Origin: Legionellales bacterium
Lineage (GTDB): Bacteria > Pseudomonadota > Gammaproteobacteria > Legionellales > Legionellaceae
Reading direction: 5' to 3'
Length of the DNA: 7,645 nt
Assembly: GCA_003489505.1 (NCBI GenBank)
Contig: DNMA01000056.1
Span: forward strand, 1 to 7,645
Positions within the stretch are counted from its first letter, which is position 1, and every line of letters begins with the position of its first letter. Positions 1 through 6,468 of the stretch are shown piece after piece. The position numbers and the translations under genes were made by a program. The notes beneath the pieces were generated by a model. It saw only the letters and a program-made list of their open reading frames with translations, was not told where the DNA came from and did not search any database.

Positions 1-936
1 TATTTAAATACCCAAATTCTTGGACAGGAGCATTTAACAGAGAGCCTATTAATCGCTTTATTAGCAGATGGTCATCTCCTTGTTGAGGGCGCTCCTGGGT
101 TAGCAAAAACCCGCATGATTAAAGCCTTGGCTTTGGGTATTGAAGCAAGATTTCATCGTATTCAATTTACACCCGACTTATTGCCAGGCGACTTAACCGG
201 GACTGATATTTTTCATCCTGAAAATGGCTCTTTTGCTTTTTTGCCAGGACCACTGTTTCACAATCTAGTCTTGGCAGATGAAATCAACCGTGCACCTGCA
301 AAGGTACAGTCGGCTTTATTAGAAGCGATGGCCGAACGCCAAATTACCATTGGTTCAACAACCTATCCTTTGCCTGAGCTTTTTTTAGTCATGGCGACTC
401 AAAACCCCATTGAGCAAGAAGGGACCTATCCTTTACCAGAAGCGCAATTAGATCGCTTTTTACTTTATGTAAAAGTTGATTATCCAGATGCCAAAGTGGA
501 AGCACAAATTTTAGATTTGGCAAGAGCAGAGGCAAAAAACGCTTCTATTCAGATGGCTGCTCCATCGCATATCCTGTCACAAGAAGCCTTGTTTCAGGCC
601 AGAGCAGATGTCTTAGAGGTTTTCACTAGCCAAGATTTAACTCAATATATGATTGATTTAGTGATTGCCACTCGAAAACCTGAAAAATATGTTGACTCCC
701 CATTGGCTCAATGGATTCGATTTGGCGCCAGCCCAAGAGCCACGATTGCTCTAGATCGCTGCGCCAAAGCACGGGCTTGGCTCTATGGTCGAGATTATGT
801 CACACCCGAAGATATACACGCTATCATTCATGATGTTTTACGCCATCGCCTTATTTTAACTTTTGAAGCAGAGGCTGAAGGGATTCAAGCGGAACAATTA
901 ATTGATGAATTATTAAAATGGGTAGCTTTGCCTTAG
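1..936 (+). CDS. moxR: MoxR-family AAA+ ATPase, N-terminus cut off by window edge
   Basis: The reading frame is open from base 1, so the gene starts upstream; 311 residues are visible and family members usually have about 20-30 more at the N-terminus. Counting from the first visible codon, Walker A is GAPGLAKT (30-37), Walker B is LVLADE (89-94) followed by the MoxR hallmark INRAP, sensor 1 is the Asn of ATQNP (N135), the arginine finger lies in EAQLDRF (R152), and sensor 2 is the Arg of GASPRA (R246) in the C-terminal lid. All catalytic elements are intact, so it should be an active ATPase. MoxR proteins are cytoplasmic, form hexameric rings, and are proposed to remodel VWA-domain partners; several are encoded directly downstream here. 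The ATG at 115 lies after Walker A and cannot be the true start. The stop overlaps the start of the DUF58 gene by 19 bases. The family call is very secure; the exact substrate is inferred. Confidence 0.96.
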   Translation, partial: YLNTQILGQEHLTESLLIALLADGHLLVEGAPGLAKTRMIKALALGIEARFHRIQFTPDLLPGDLTGTDIFHPENGSFAFLPGPLFHNLVLADEINRAPAKVQSALLEAMAERQITIGSTTYPLPELFLVMATQNPIEQEGTYPLPEAQLDRFLLYVKVDYPDAKVEAQILDLARAEAKNASIQMAAPSHILSQEALFQARADVLEVFTSQDLTQYMIDLVIATRKPEKYVDSPLAQWIRFGASPRATIALDRCAKARAWLYGRDYVTPEDIHAIIHDVLRHRLILTFEAEAEGIQAEQLIDELLKWVALP

Positions 937-1874
937 AAGATTTTTTAAGTTCGCCTTTTGAAGTCAGCCTACAAGAGTTGTTGGCTTTACAAAAATTTGT
1001 TTCTCAACAACGACATGTCTCACCTATTGCAAAACAAGGTGCTTTATTCTCAAGAAGTAAAGTACGGGGCAGAGGCATGGATTACGTGGAAACCAGAAAT
1101 TATTTTTATGGTGATGATATTCGCCTTATGGACTGGCGAGTCATGGCCAGAACGCGTCAACCGCACGTCAAAGTTTTTGAAATTGAAAAAGAAAGGCCCA
1201 TTTTAATTTTTATGGATATGTCTCCAAGTATGTTTTTTGGGACACAAATTTGTCTTAAATCTGTCTTGGGCGCAAATCTTGCAGGACTTCTAGCATGGAC
1301 TGCTAAAAAGCATGGTGATCGCGTCGGTGGCATGCTCTCTTCTTTAGCCCAAAGAAATTTATGGTTGCCGCACGCACATAATCAATCACTAATTAACTTT
1401 TTGAAAGCCTTGTGTGAGGCAAGTAGTCACTATCGAGAAAAAAAATGGAATGATTGGAATTCAAAAAATATAACCGGTCAGTTCATCAGAAGTTTGCAGG
1501 AGCTGAACCAAACACTCAAACCTGGCACCTTGGTTTTACTGATTAGTGATTGGAACTACCCGCCAGAGCAAGTGCAATCTTTACTCTACGAAATGCGTTT
1601 ACATCATGATATGATTTTGTATCATGTTGCTGATTCCATTGAGCTAGAAATCCCTGAAAAGGGCATTTACCCTATTTCAAATGGAAAAATCATTAAAAAC
1701 ATTCATTTGCAGACCAATAGCCTTGCAAACGAATATTCCGAATTCTGCAGGGAAAAGTTCAGAGTTTGGAGGGAAATTGCTGATAAAATGCGAGTTCCTT
1801 ATTATGAGTGTTCTGTGCAAACAGATCTTTCAGTATTGGTTCGTCAAAGTTTGTTAAGGAGTTTACGTGGTTGA
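918..1874 (+). CDS. DUF58 family protein (cytoplasmic VWA-like MoxR partner)
   Basis: This is a 318-residue protein without membrane segments. The DUF58 core is clear: RGRGMDYVETRNYFYGDD (50-67), MDWRVMART (71-79), then KVFEIEKERPILIFMDMSPS. That last stretch ends in a VWA-like metal site DxSxS (D100, S102, S104), and a later Asp in LLISDW (D211) fits the third metal loop. The tail HVADSIELEIPEKGIYPIS matches the usual end of the family, where a D-x-x-E-x-x-x-P motif follows a beta strand. DUF58 genes nearly always follow moxR, and the product is assumed to interact with the ATPase; its biochemical role is not established. The start at 918 lies within the end of moxR with no strong Shine-Dalgarno, so reinitiation after moxR is likely. 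The N-terminal leucine-rich lead before RSKVRGRG has the expected family length, which supports this start. Confidence 0.95.
   Translation: MGSFALEDFLSSPFEVSLQELLALQKFVSQQRHVSPIAKQGALFSRSKVRGRGMDYVETRNYFYGDDIRLMDWRVMARTRQPHVKVFEIEKERPILIFMDMSPSMFFGTQICLKSVLGANLAGLLAWTAKKHGDRVGGMLSSLAQRNLWLPHAHNQSLINFLKALCEASSHYREKKWNDWNSKNITGQFIRSLQELNQTLKPGTLVLLISDWNYPPEQVQSLLYEMRLHHDMILYHVADSIELEIPEKGIYPISNGKIIKNIHLQTNSLANEYSEFCREKFRVWREIADKMRVPYYECSVQTDLSVLVRQSLLRSLRG
1856..1861 (+). promoter_or_regulatory. Shine-Dalgarno AAGGAG for the DUF4381 gene
   Basis: AAGGAG lies inside the last codons of the DUF58 gene, five bases before the GTG at 1867. It is the strongest ribosome-binding site in the operon and decides in favour of the non-ATG start. 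Confidence 0.8.
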
Positions 1875-2340
1875 CGCTTCAGTTTTGCAACAATTAAAAG
1901 ATATTCATGTTCCAGAAACCGTAAATCCATGGCCGTTTGCAATGGGTTGGTGGTTGCTGATTATCTCAGGCTTAAGTCTTTTGGCATTTGCAAATTTATT
2001 CATGAAATATTTTGATAATTATCTGATTCGTCGCCAATTTTTAAAAGAATTAAAAGCCATTGAGAAATCTTATCGACGCGATAAAAAAGCCAATTATGCC
2101 TTACAAAAAATTGCTAGAACTTTAAAACGAGCCGCTTTGCATTATTATCCTCGCCAAGCAGTTGCAGGCTTACATGGTGAGGCTTGGCTAAACTTTTTAA
2201 CAGCAACTTCTAAAAATTTAAAAGTACAGGACTGTGAAGAACTCTTTAAATATGCCCTCTATCAATCCCATTATAAAGAAGATATTTCACCAGGCTTTGT
2301 TTTAGCCTATCAATGGATTAACCAACAGAGGCCGAAATAG
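1867..2340 (+). CDS. DUF4381 family membrane protein
   Basis: This is a 157-residue protein starting with GTG, supported by an AAGGAG site five bases upstream; it overlaps the DUF58 stop by 8 bases. The N-terminal signature LKDIHVPETVNPWPFAMGWW (10-29) is the DUF4381 hallmark (Leu-x-Asp-Ile-His-x-Pro, then Trp-Pro and Gly-Trp-Trp). One transmembrane helix follows at about 26-46, and then a basic cytoplasmic helical domain. That domain contains RTLKRAALHYYPRQAVAGLHGEAWLNFL (about 83-110), where the K/R-R-A-A-L-x-x-Y-P and L-x-G-x-x-W-L-x-F-L pattern is also typical of the family. The gene is found in proteobacterial moxR-DUF58-VWA clusters and is taken to be a membrane subunit or adaptor of the VWA complex. 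No enzymatic motif is visible. The family call is secure; the function is unknown. Confidence 0.92.
   Translation: MVDASVLQQLKDIHVPETVNPWPFAMGWWLLIISGLSLLAFANLFMKYFDNYLIRRQFLKELKAIEKSYRRDKKANYALQKIARTLKRAALHYYPRQAVAGLHGEAWLNFLTATSKNLKVQDCEELFKYALYQSHYKEDISPGFVLAYQWINQQRPK
2327..2331 (+). promoter_or_regulatory. Shine-Dalgarno AGAGG for the first VWA gene
   Basis: AGAGG lies in the last codons of the DUF4381 gene, nine bases before the ATG at 2341. It supports that start, which directly follows the preceding TAG. Confidence 0.55.
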
Positions 2341-3336
2341 ATGTATGAGTTGAGTCAACCCTGGTTCTTAGTTCTATGGTTTCTACCATGGCTAATTTAT
2401 AGATTTTTAAAACCGGTTGAGGTTCAATATCAATTTGCTTTACGGGTACCCTTTTTTGATAAATGGTTGGATAGAGTTGTTCATCATAAAAGTCACCAAT
2501 CCATTCCTTGGTTTTGGCATTTGCAGGGGATATGGTTTTTTTTAGTATTAGCCCTAGCAGGCCCCCGTTGGATAGGTGCTCCCCTACCACTGGCTTATGA
2601 AACGCATGATGTGATGTTAGTGTTGGATATCTCAGGTTCAATGGCGCTAGAGGATATGCCAAGCTCCAGAGGTTACCAATCTCGATGGCAGGTGGTGCGT
2701 AAAACGGCTTTAGATTTTGTTCAAAAAAGAGCAGATGATAAGATTGGCATTATTTTATTTGGAGAACGCTCTTATCTTTTTGCGCCTTTAACGCTCGATA
2801 AAACCACATTAGCACAGCGTATTGGCGATGCAGAGGTTGGTTTGGCAGGGCAAGCTACAGCATTAGGAGATGCGATTGGCTTAGGGATAAAACATTTGAA
2901 AAATACTCCAGAAAAAGGCCGAGTAATGGTTTTATTAACCGATGGCGTGGCCAATGCAGGTATTCTTCCGCCAGACAAAGCAGCAGAGATTGCTAAAGCG
3001 CAAAATATTAAAATTTATTCCATAGGACTGGGCCCTCAGGCAAAGGGAAAAAGTTTATCGAGTATTTTCTGGCAATTACAACAAAGTAGTGATTTAGATG
3101 AGAAAACCTTAAAATTAATTTCAAATTTAACGCATGGGAAATATTTTCGGGCTAGTGATGAAAAAAGTTTAGAAAAAATTTATGCCCAAATTGATAAATT
3201 AGAGCCTGTTGAACAAAAAAGACAGGATTTACGGCCGCAAAAGCAATATTTTTACATCCCTTTAAGTATTGCATTTTTTTGGTTGATGTTTTTGTTGATG
3301 CAACAAATGTGGCGAGAAAAAAGATGGTCAATTTAA
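2341..3336 (+). CDS. batA: BatA-type membrane protein with intact von Willebrand factor A domain
   Basis: This is a 331-residue protein with the BatA plan: hydrophobic segments at about 8-21 and 56-74 (the second ends in LALAGPRW), a VWA domain at about 89-285, and a C-terminal transmembrane helix at about 304-322. The metal-ion-dependent adhesion site looks complete: DISGS (D96, S98, S100), a Thr in GQATALGDAIG (T173), and the Asp of LLTDG (D201). It should therefore bind a divalent metal and, through it, an acidic residue of a partner. The ATG follows the DUF4381 stop with no spacer, and an AGAGG site lies nine bases upstream. The VWA domain sits between membrane helices 2 and 3. In Bat systems BatA and BatB are membrane partners. 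Which ligand it holds, and on which side of the membrane, cannot be told from sequence alone. Confidence 0.94.
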   Translation: MYELSQPWFLVLWFLPWLIYRFLKPVEVQYQFALRVPFFDKWLDRVVHHKSHQSIPWFWHLQGIWFFLVLALAGPRWIGAPLPLAYETHDVMLVLDISGSMALEDMPSSRGYQSRWQVVRKTALDFVQKRADDKIGIILFGERSYLFAPLTLDKTTLAQRIGDAEVGLAGQATALGDAIGLGIKHLKNTPEKGRVMVLLTDGVANAGILPPDKAAEIAKAQNIKIYSIGLGPQAKGKSLSSIFWQLQQSSDLDEKTLKLISNLTHGKYFRASDEKSLEKIYAQIDKLEPVEQKRQDLRPQKQYFYIPLSIAFFWLMFLLMQQMWREKRWSI

Positions 3337-4214
3337 TTTGGATAAGGCCCTATTTTTTACTGGCTTTTTTGCCGCTACTTTGGGTGGCCTGGTTTTTTTG
3401 GAAAAAACCGCAAAGCCAACAAGATTGGCATAAAATTTGTGACCCAAAACTGATGAGCTATTTTTCACAAAAACAGGTGAATCGCTCTTGGATTTGGACC
3501 TGGATATTATTAATTTTGAGCATGAGTATGTTTATTCTTGCTTTAGCAGGACCCAGTATCCAAAAACACCTCAGTAAAACAGGTCGTTTGGAACAAGCCA
3601 ATGTGATTTTATTAGATTTGTCGCCAGCTATCTTGATGGATGATATATCACCCAGTCGTCTAGAGCGAAGTAAATTGATGATTCAGGACCTTTTAAATGC
3701 TTATCCTGATTTTCAATGGGGAATGGTGGTTTTTTCTAAAATGCCTTTTGTGGTCACGCCCATCAGTTCGGATGTGAATCATATTTTAAATTTCTTACCC
3801 GTTTTAAAGCCAGATATTTTACCAATCAATGGTTATGATGTTGAAAAGGCTATTGAGCAATCGATGACGCTATTTAAGCAAGCACATTATTCATCAGGTA
3901 AAATCATTGTGTTCTCCTCCCAGCCCCCGCCGAAGCAATTTCAAAAATTAGTAGATAAAAATTTTCAAATTGCTTGGATAAATGCTTTTGCTAATGCTAA
4001 AGTGAATGAAAACTTAAGTGTGTGGTCTGCGAAAACGGGTTTAAACCAAGTTAATCAATGGATAGAGAAAAAAGATTTATCTTTTGCAAAGATTCATGCG
4101 TCAGATGAAAAATTGAGTCAGGCAGAGGATATTGGACCTTATTTTTTATTCATTGGCATGCTCGCTTTTATGATGATTTTTAGAAAAGGATGGTTTCTGA
4201 GATTATGGGTATAG
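3324..4214 (+). CDS. batB: BatB-type membrane protein with degenerate VWA domain
   Basis: This is a 296-residue protein from the ATG at 3324. A TTG at 3279 and a GTG at 3309 are in frame, but they would add a segment buried in batA ahead of the natural N-terminal membrane helix. The start has only a weak GCGAG-like site and overlaps batA by 13 bases, so coupling is likely. Membrane segments lie at about 8-26, 56-75 (ending ILALAGP) and 272-287. The VWA-like domain (about 92-222) keeps family landmarks such as DISPSRLERSK (107-117), FVVTPISSD (142-150) and LKPDILPINGYD (161-172). The metal site is eroded: DLSPA replaces DxSxS (Ala at 102), and IVFSSQPP stands where the family has TDG, so the third-loop Asp is missing. 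In many gammaproteobacteria this protein is fused to the TPR region that is a separate gene here. Family call is firm; metal binding is doubtful. Confidence 0.92.
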   Translation: MVNLIWIRPYFLLAFLPLLWVAWFFWKKPQSQQDWHKICDPKLMSYFSQKQVNRSWIWTWILLILSMSMFILALAGPSIQKHLSKTGRLEQANVILLDLSPAILMDDISPSRLERSKLMIQDLLNAYPDFQWGMVVFSKMPFVVTPISSDVNHILNFLPVLKPDILPINGYDVEKAIEQSMTLFKQAHYSSGKIIVFSSQPPPKQFQKLVDKNFQIAWINAFANAKVNENLSVWSAKTGLNQVNQWIEKKDLSFAKIHASDEKLSQAEDIGPYFLFIGMLAFMMIFRKGWFLRLWV

Positions 4215-4801
4215 CATTAATCAAAATCGTATTGTTTCAATTCCTGATGATGCCTTTATTTGCAGCGTCATTTTGGAAAAACGATAATCAAGAAGCTTAT
4301 GATTTATTTCAAAAAGGACAATATGATAAGGCCCATGAACAATTTTTAGATTCAGCTTGGAAGGGTGTGGCTGCATATCGAGCAAAAGATTATCTCAATG
4401 CAGTTCAGCACTTGTCTCAAGCCGAAACGGCAGATGATTTTTATAATTTAGGTAATGCATTGGCGCAGATGGGCCAAATTGAAGAAGCTATTAAAGCCTA
4501 TCGAAAAACCTTAGTAATTGATGCTCAGCATGTCGATGCTGCATTTAATTTACAATTATTAGAACATGAGCAGCAAAAGCAAGAAGAACAAAGGAAAAAA
4601 GAAGAAGAAGAGAAAAAACGCCAAGAAGAACAAAAAAGAAAAGAAGAAGAACAAAGAAGAAAAGAAGAGCAGAAAAAACAAGAGCAAAATACACCAGGGC
4701 AAAATCAGCAAAATAATGAGCAATGGCTTAACTTTGTTGATGAGGACCCTGCTGGTTTATTAAAAGAAAAATTTAAAAGAGACTACCAAAAATCACAATA
4801 A
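4205..4801 (+). CDS. batC: BatC-type TPR protein with charged helix and conserved C-terminal motif
   Basis: This is a 198-residue protein. I chose the ATG at 4205 because it gives a normal signal or anchor sequence (about 1-22, ending FAAS) and an AAGGA-like site lies upstream, though 14 bases away. An ATG at 4190 would add five residues. It overlaps batB by 10 bases, in another frame. The N-terminal part FWKNDNQEAYDLFQKGQYD followed by WKGVAAYRAKDY is TPR-like, and a clear TPR spans about 77-110 (YNLGNALAQMGQIEEAIKAY). Residues 121-161 contain only charged and polar residues (Glu, Lys, Arg, Gln, one His). The end, with EQWL and DEDPAGLLKEKF, matches the conserved tail of the TPR half of gammaproteobacterial VWA-TPR fusions. 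The likely role is a periplasmic protein-interaction module of the Bat complex. Confidence 0.9.
   Translation: MGIALIKIVLFQFLMMPLFAASFWKNDNQEAYDLFQKGQYDKAHEQFLDSAWKGVAAYRAKDYLNAVQHLSQAETADDFYNLGNALAQMGQIEEAIKAYRKTLVIDAQHVDAAFNLQLLEHEQQKQEEQRKKEEEEKKRQEEQKRKEEEQRRKEEQKKQEQNTPGQNQQNNEQWLNFVDEDPAGLLKEKFKRDYQKSQ
4565..4687 (+). repeat. Purine-rich low-complexity tract coding for a charged helix
   Basis: This stretch of batC is almost entirely A and G on the plus strand, with irregular GAAGAA and AAAAAA units separated by single C bases. It encodes about 41 residues of Glu, Lys, Arg and Gln in irregular KKEEEE/KRKEEE/RRKEEQ blocks, with no hydrophobic residue. It is a coding low-complexity repeat rather than a mobile or tandem element with a fixed unit. 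The A-runs could promote length change by slippage. Confidence 0.75.
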
Positions 4802-4806
4802 GAGGG
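4801..4806 (+). promoter_or_regulatory. Shine-Dalgarno AGAGGG for batD
   Basis: AGAGGG overlaps the last base of the batC stop and lies six bases before the batD ATG at 4813. It fixes that start, which is also where the signal peptide begins. Confidence 0.75.
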
Positions 4807-4812
4807 TGTGAC

Positions 4813-6399
4813 ATGAAAAAGATTTTTAGTCTTTTAATCTTATTTTATAGTTTTACATCATGGGCGCAACTGAGTGCTAGCCTTGAACCTAATCCTGCTG
4901 TTCTAGGGCAAGATTTACAACTCATTATCAAAAAATCTGAAGGAGGAACTCGAGGTCTTCCAGATTTATCAATACTAGAAAATGACTTTCACATCGTGGG
5001 CACTCAGCAAAGTAGTTCTTATCAAAATGTCAATGGCAAGTCTTTTCACGAATATACTTGGATAATCATGCTGCATCCTAAACATGCAGGTAAAATACAA
5101 ATTCCTTCCATTCCTTGGGGGCATGAGCAAACACCTGCACTTCAACTGGATGTTCAAGCGACTCCAACCCAAGCAGAGGTTTCTGCCCGTCCCAGTCAAA
5201 GTGTATTTTTAACTTGGGAAATTTTACCCAAACATCCTAGAGTTCATGAACAGGTAAAAATAAAATTAAAAATTTATCACGCAGATCCTTTGTTAGATGC
5301 CAAACTAACACCGCCTGTTGTTAAGAATGGTCTATTATTTTCTTTGGATGCGAAGCCAAACCTATTTGAAATTATCAATCAAAGACGTTATCAGGTCGAG
5401 CAATATCGTTATATTTTATATCCGCAAAGCCAAGGGGCATTGGAAATAGAAGGCCCAGTTTTAGAGGCTTTAGAATATGGCATGGTACCAACCCCTATTC
5501 ATCAGGCATTAAGTGGTCAGTCTTTAAAAATTTTACCACCTGCTGATGGTCAGTCCTTATCACAATGGTTGCCGGTGGAAAATCTATCTTATGAAGAACT
5601 GCAACCGTTCAGTCAAAAAATGGGTATCCATTCAGGTGATACTATGGTGAGAAAAATTGCTATCACCGCCAAAGGGCTGCCCGCACAATTAATTCCAGAT
5701 ATTCAAACCGCTTGCGGACAAGATTGTAAGGTCTATAATAATCCTCCCAAAATTGATAACCAAATGATAGATGGCGAGCTTTTTGGAAAGAAAATATTTG
5801 AGATAACCTATTTACCCACAAAAGTTGGAAGTTCAAAAATTGAGCCCATCCAGATTCCATGGTTTGATACGCTGAATCAGAAGACCAAGCATTTAACCAT
5901 CCCGGCTATACCTTTTGAGGTTTTTAAAGCTAAAGAGTCAGATCAGGTGATGATGCCTTCAGGGGAGAATCAATCTTCGAATGCTTTAATTTATTGGGGT
6001 TTAATTTTAGGTTTTATCGCAGGAGGATTATTGGTGTGGTTTGTGCCAAAAATTTCTTGGCCCAAAATTTTAGAAAATATTCAATCTTTTGAATTAAGAA
6101 ATTATGCTTTGAAGCGAGCGTGTTTAAAGAATCAGGCGTCACAGACCAGATTAGCCCTGCTTCACTGGGCTAAAAACCAACATTTTCCGCAGGAGATTCG
6201 AGATTTGCATGATATTTGTCGGCAAATACCTGATGGAGAATTCAAAATAGAAATTAAAAGCCTAATTGCATTTTTATTTAGTCTTAGAAAAGACAAAACT
6301 TGGAGTGGTCAAAGACTTTGGCGAGCTTTTAAACAATTTAAAAGGGTTAAAAGTACAGGTTTTGACTTAAACGCCAATCAACATGGATTAAATCCATGA
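4813..6399 (+). CDS. batD: BatD family protein: signal peptide, periplasmic Ig-like repeats, one TM helix, cytoplasmic tail
   Basis: This is a 528-residue protein. The start is backed by AGAGGG six bases upstream and by a clean signal peptide (1-18, cleavage expected after TSWA). The mature N-terminus SASLEPNPAVLGQDLQLII is the usual first strand pair of BatD. Beta-rich, Ig-like stretches follow to about residue 370, including YTWIIMLHPKHAGKIQIPSI (81-100), EQYRYILYPQSQGALEIEGP (196-215) and ITYLPTKVGSSKIEPIQIPW (331-350). The repeated aromatic-rich 'P-x-x-x-G-x-x-x-I' pattern is typical. One membrane helix lies at about 390-411, followed by a cytoplasmic helical tail of about 117 residues. 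That tail contains ALLHWAKNQHF and a KTWSGQRLWRAF stretch, as in long proteobacterial BatD proteins. Cysteines 301 and 305 form a CGQDC motif in the periplasmic part. It is 11 bases downstream of batC and closes the Bat operon. Confidence 0.95.
   Translation: MKKIFSLLILFYSFTSWAQLSASLEPNPAVLGQDLQLIIKKSEGGTRGLPDLSILENDFHIVGTQQSSSYQNVNGKSFHEYTWIIMLHPKHAGKIQIPSIPWGHEQTPALQLDVQATPTQAEVSARPSQSVFLTWEILPKHPRVHEQVKIKLKIYHADPLLDAKLTPPVVKNGLLFSLDAKPNLFEIINQRRYQVEQYRYILYPQSQGALEIEGPVLEALEYGMVPTPIHQALSGQSLKILPPADGQSLSQWLPVENLSYEELQPFSQKMGIHSGDTMVRKIAITAKGLPAQLIPDIQTACGQDCKVYNNPPKIDNQMIDGELFGKKIFEITYLPTKVGSSKIEPIQIPWFDTLNQKTKHLTIPAIPFEVFKAKESDQVMMPSGENQSSNALIYWGLILGFIAGGLLVWFVPKISWPKILENIQSFELRNYALKRACLKNQASQTRLALLHWAKNQHFPQEIRDLHDICRQIPDGEFKIEIKSLIAFLFSLRKDKTWSGQRLWRAFKQFKRVKSTGFDLNANQHGLNP
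6382..6398 (+). repeat. Perfect 8-bp inverted repeat over the batD stop codon
   Basis: The arms CATGGATT and AATCCATG flank a single A, and the right arm runs into the batD TGA. As RNA it could form at most a 7-bp stem with a 3-base loop. No T-run follows, so it is a poor intrinsic terminator. It lies just upstream of a candidate promoter for the next gene and could be a protein-binding site, or chance. Confidence 0.5.
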
Positions 6400-6404
6400 A
6401 CAAC

Positions 6405-6433
6405 TTGCTCCTGTTTGCAGGGCATGTTATATC
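6405..6433 (+). promoter_or_regulatory. Candidate sigma70-type promoter for the DUF2807-like gene
   Basis: TTGCTC (6405-6410) and TATATC (6428-6433) are 17 bases apart, and TG one base before the second hexamer gives an extended -10. Each hexamer matches consensus only partly (3 of 6 and 4 of 6). The site falls in the only real gap after batD, where a new promoter would be expected. Transcription would begin near 6440, leaving a short leader before the ATG at 6469. Confidence 0.35.
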
Positions 6434-6455
6434 TTTTTGATAAAGATTGGATAAC

Positions 6456-6460
6456 TAGGA
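6456..6460 (+). promoter_or_regulatory. Shine-Dalgarno TAGGA for the DUF2807-like gene
   Basis: TAGGA lies eight bases before the ATG at 6469. It selects this start over the in-frame TTG at 6415 and ATG at 6424, neither of which has a comparable site. Confidence 0.65.
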
Positions 6461-6468
6461 TAAAAAAT

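Noticed and set aside
958..1206. 82-residue plus-strand frame within the DUF58 gene
   Set aside because: It overlaps the conserved DUF58 core in another frame and shows no family features.
2318..2662. 114-residue minus-strand frame opposite batA
   Set aside because: It lies wholly opposite well-conserved coding sequence, has no recognisable domain and no upstream signals.
2772..2978. 68-residue minus-strand frame opposite the batA VWA domain
   Set aside because: It mirrors codons of the conserved VWA fold and has no independent support.
3279..3323. Longer batB start from TTG at 3279
   Set aside because: It would add 15 residues lying over the last membrane helix codons of batA, with no ribosome-binding site. 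The ATG at 3324 starts directly before the expected N-terminal membrane helix.
4182..4214. Programmed -1 frameshift joining batB to the TPR frame
   Set aside because: The shift direction fits (-1) and AAAA at 4184-4187 allows one tRNA to slip, but the upstream codon AGA cannot re-pair with TAG. No proper slippery heptamer or obvious stimulatory stem is visible. Reinitiation at an internal ATG explains the layout.
4566..4763. 65-residue lysine-rich frame inside batC
   Set aside because: It is the out-of-frame reading of the purine-rich tract and arises from its composition.
4975..5860. Two minus-strand frames (4975-5199 and 5663-5860) opposite batD
   Set aside because: Both are short, lack recognisable motifs, and oppose conserved periplasmic domains of batD.
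6382..6420. Intrinsic terminator after batD
   Set aside because: The inverted repeat could give a short hairpin, but the bases after it are mixed and not T-rich, so it does not meet the usual form.
6415..6468. Longer start (TTG 6415 or ATG 6424) for the DUF2807-like gene
   Set aside because: The added residues precede a textbook signal peptide and have no good ribosome-binding site, while TAGGA sits eight bases before the ATG at 6469. The added part also overlaps the candidate promoter.
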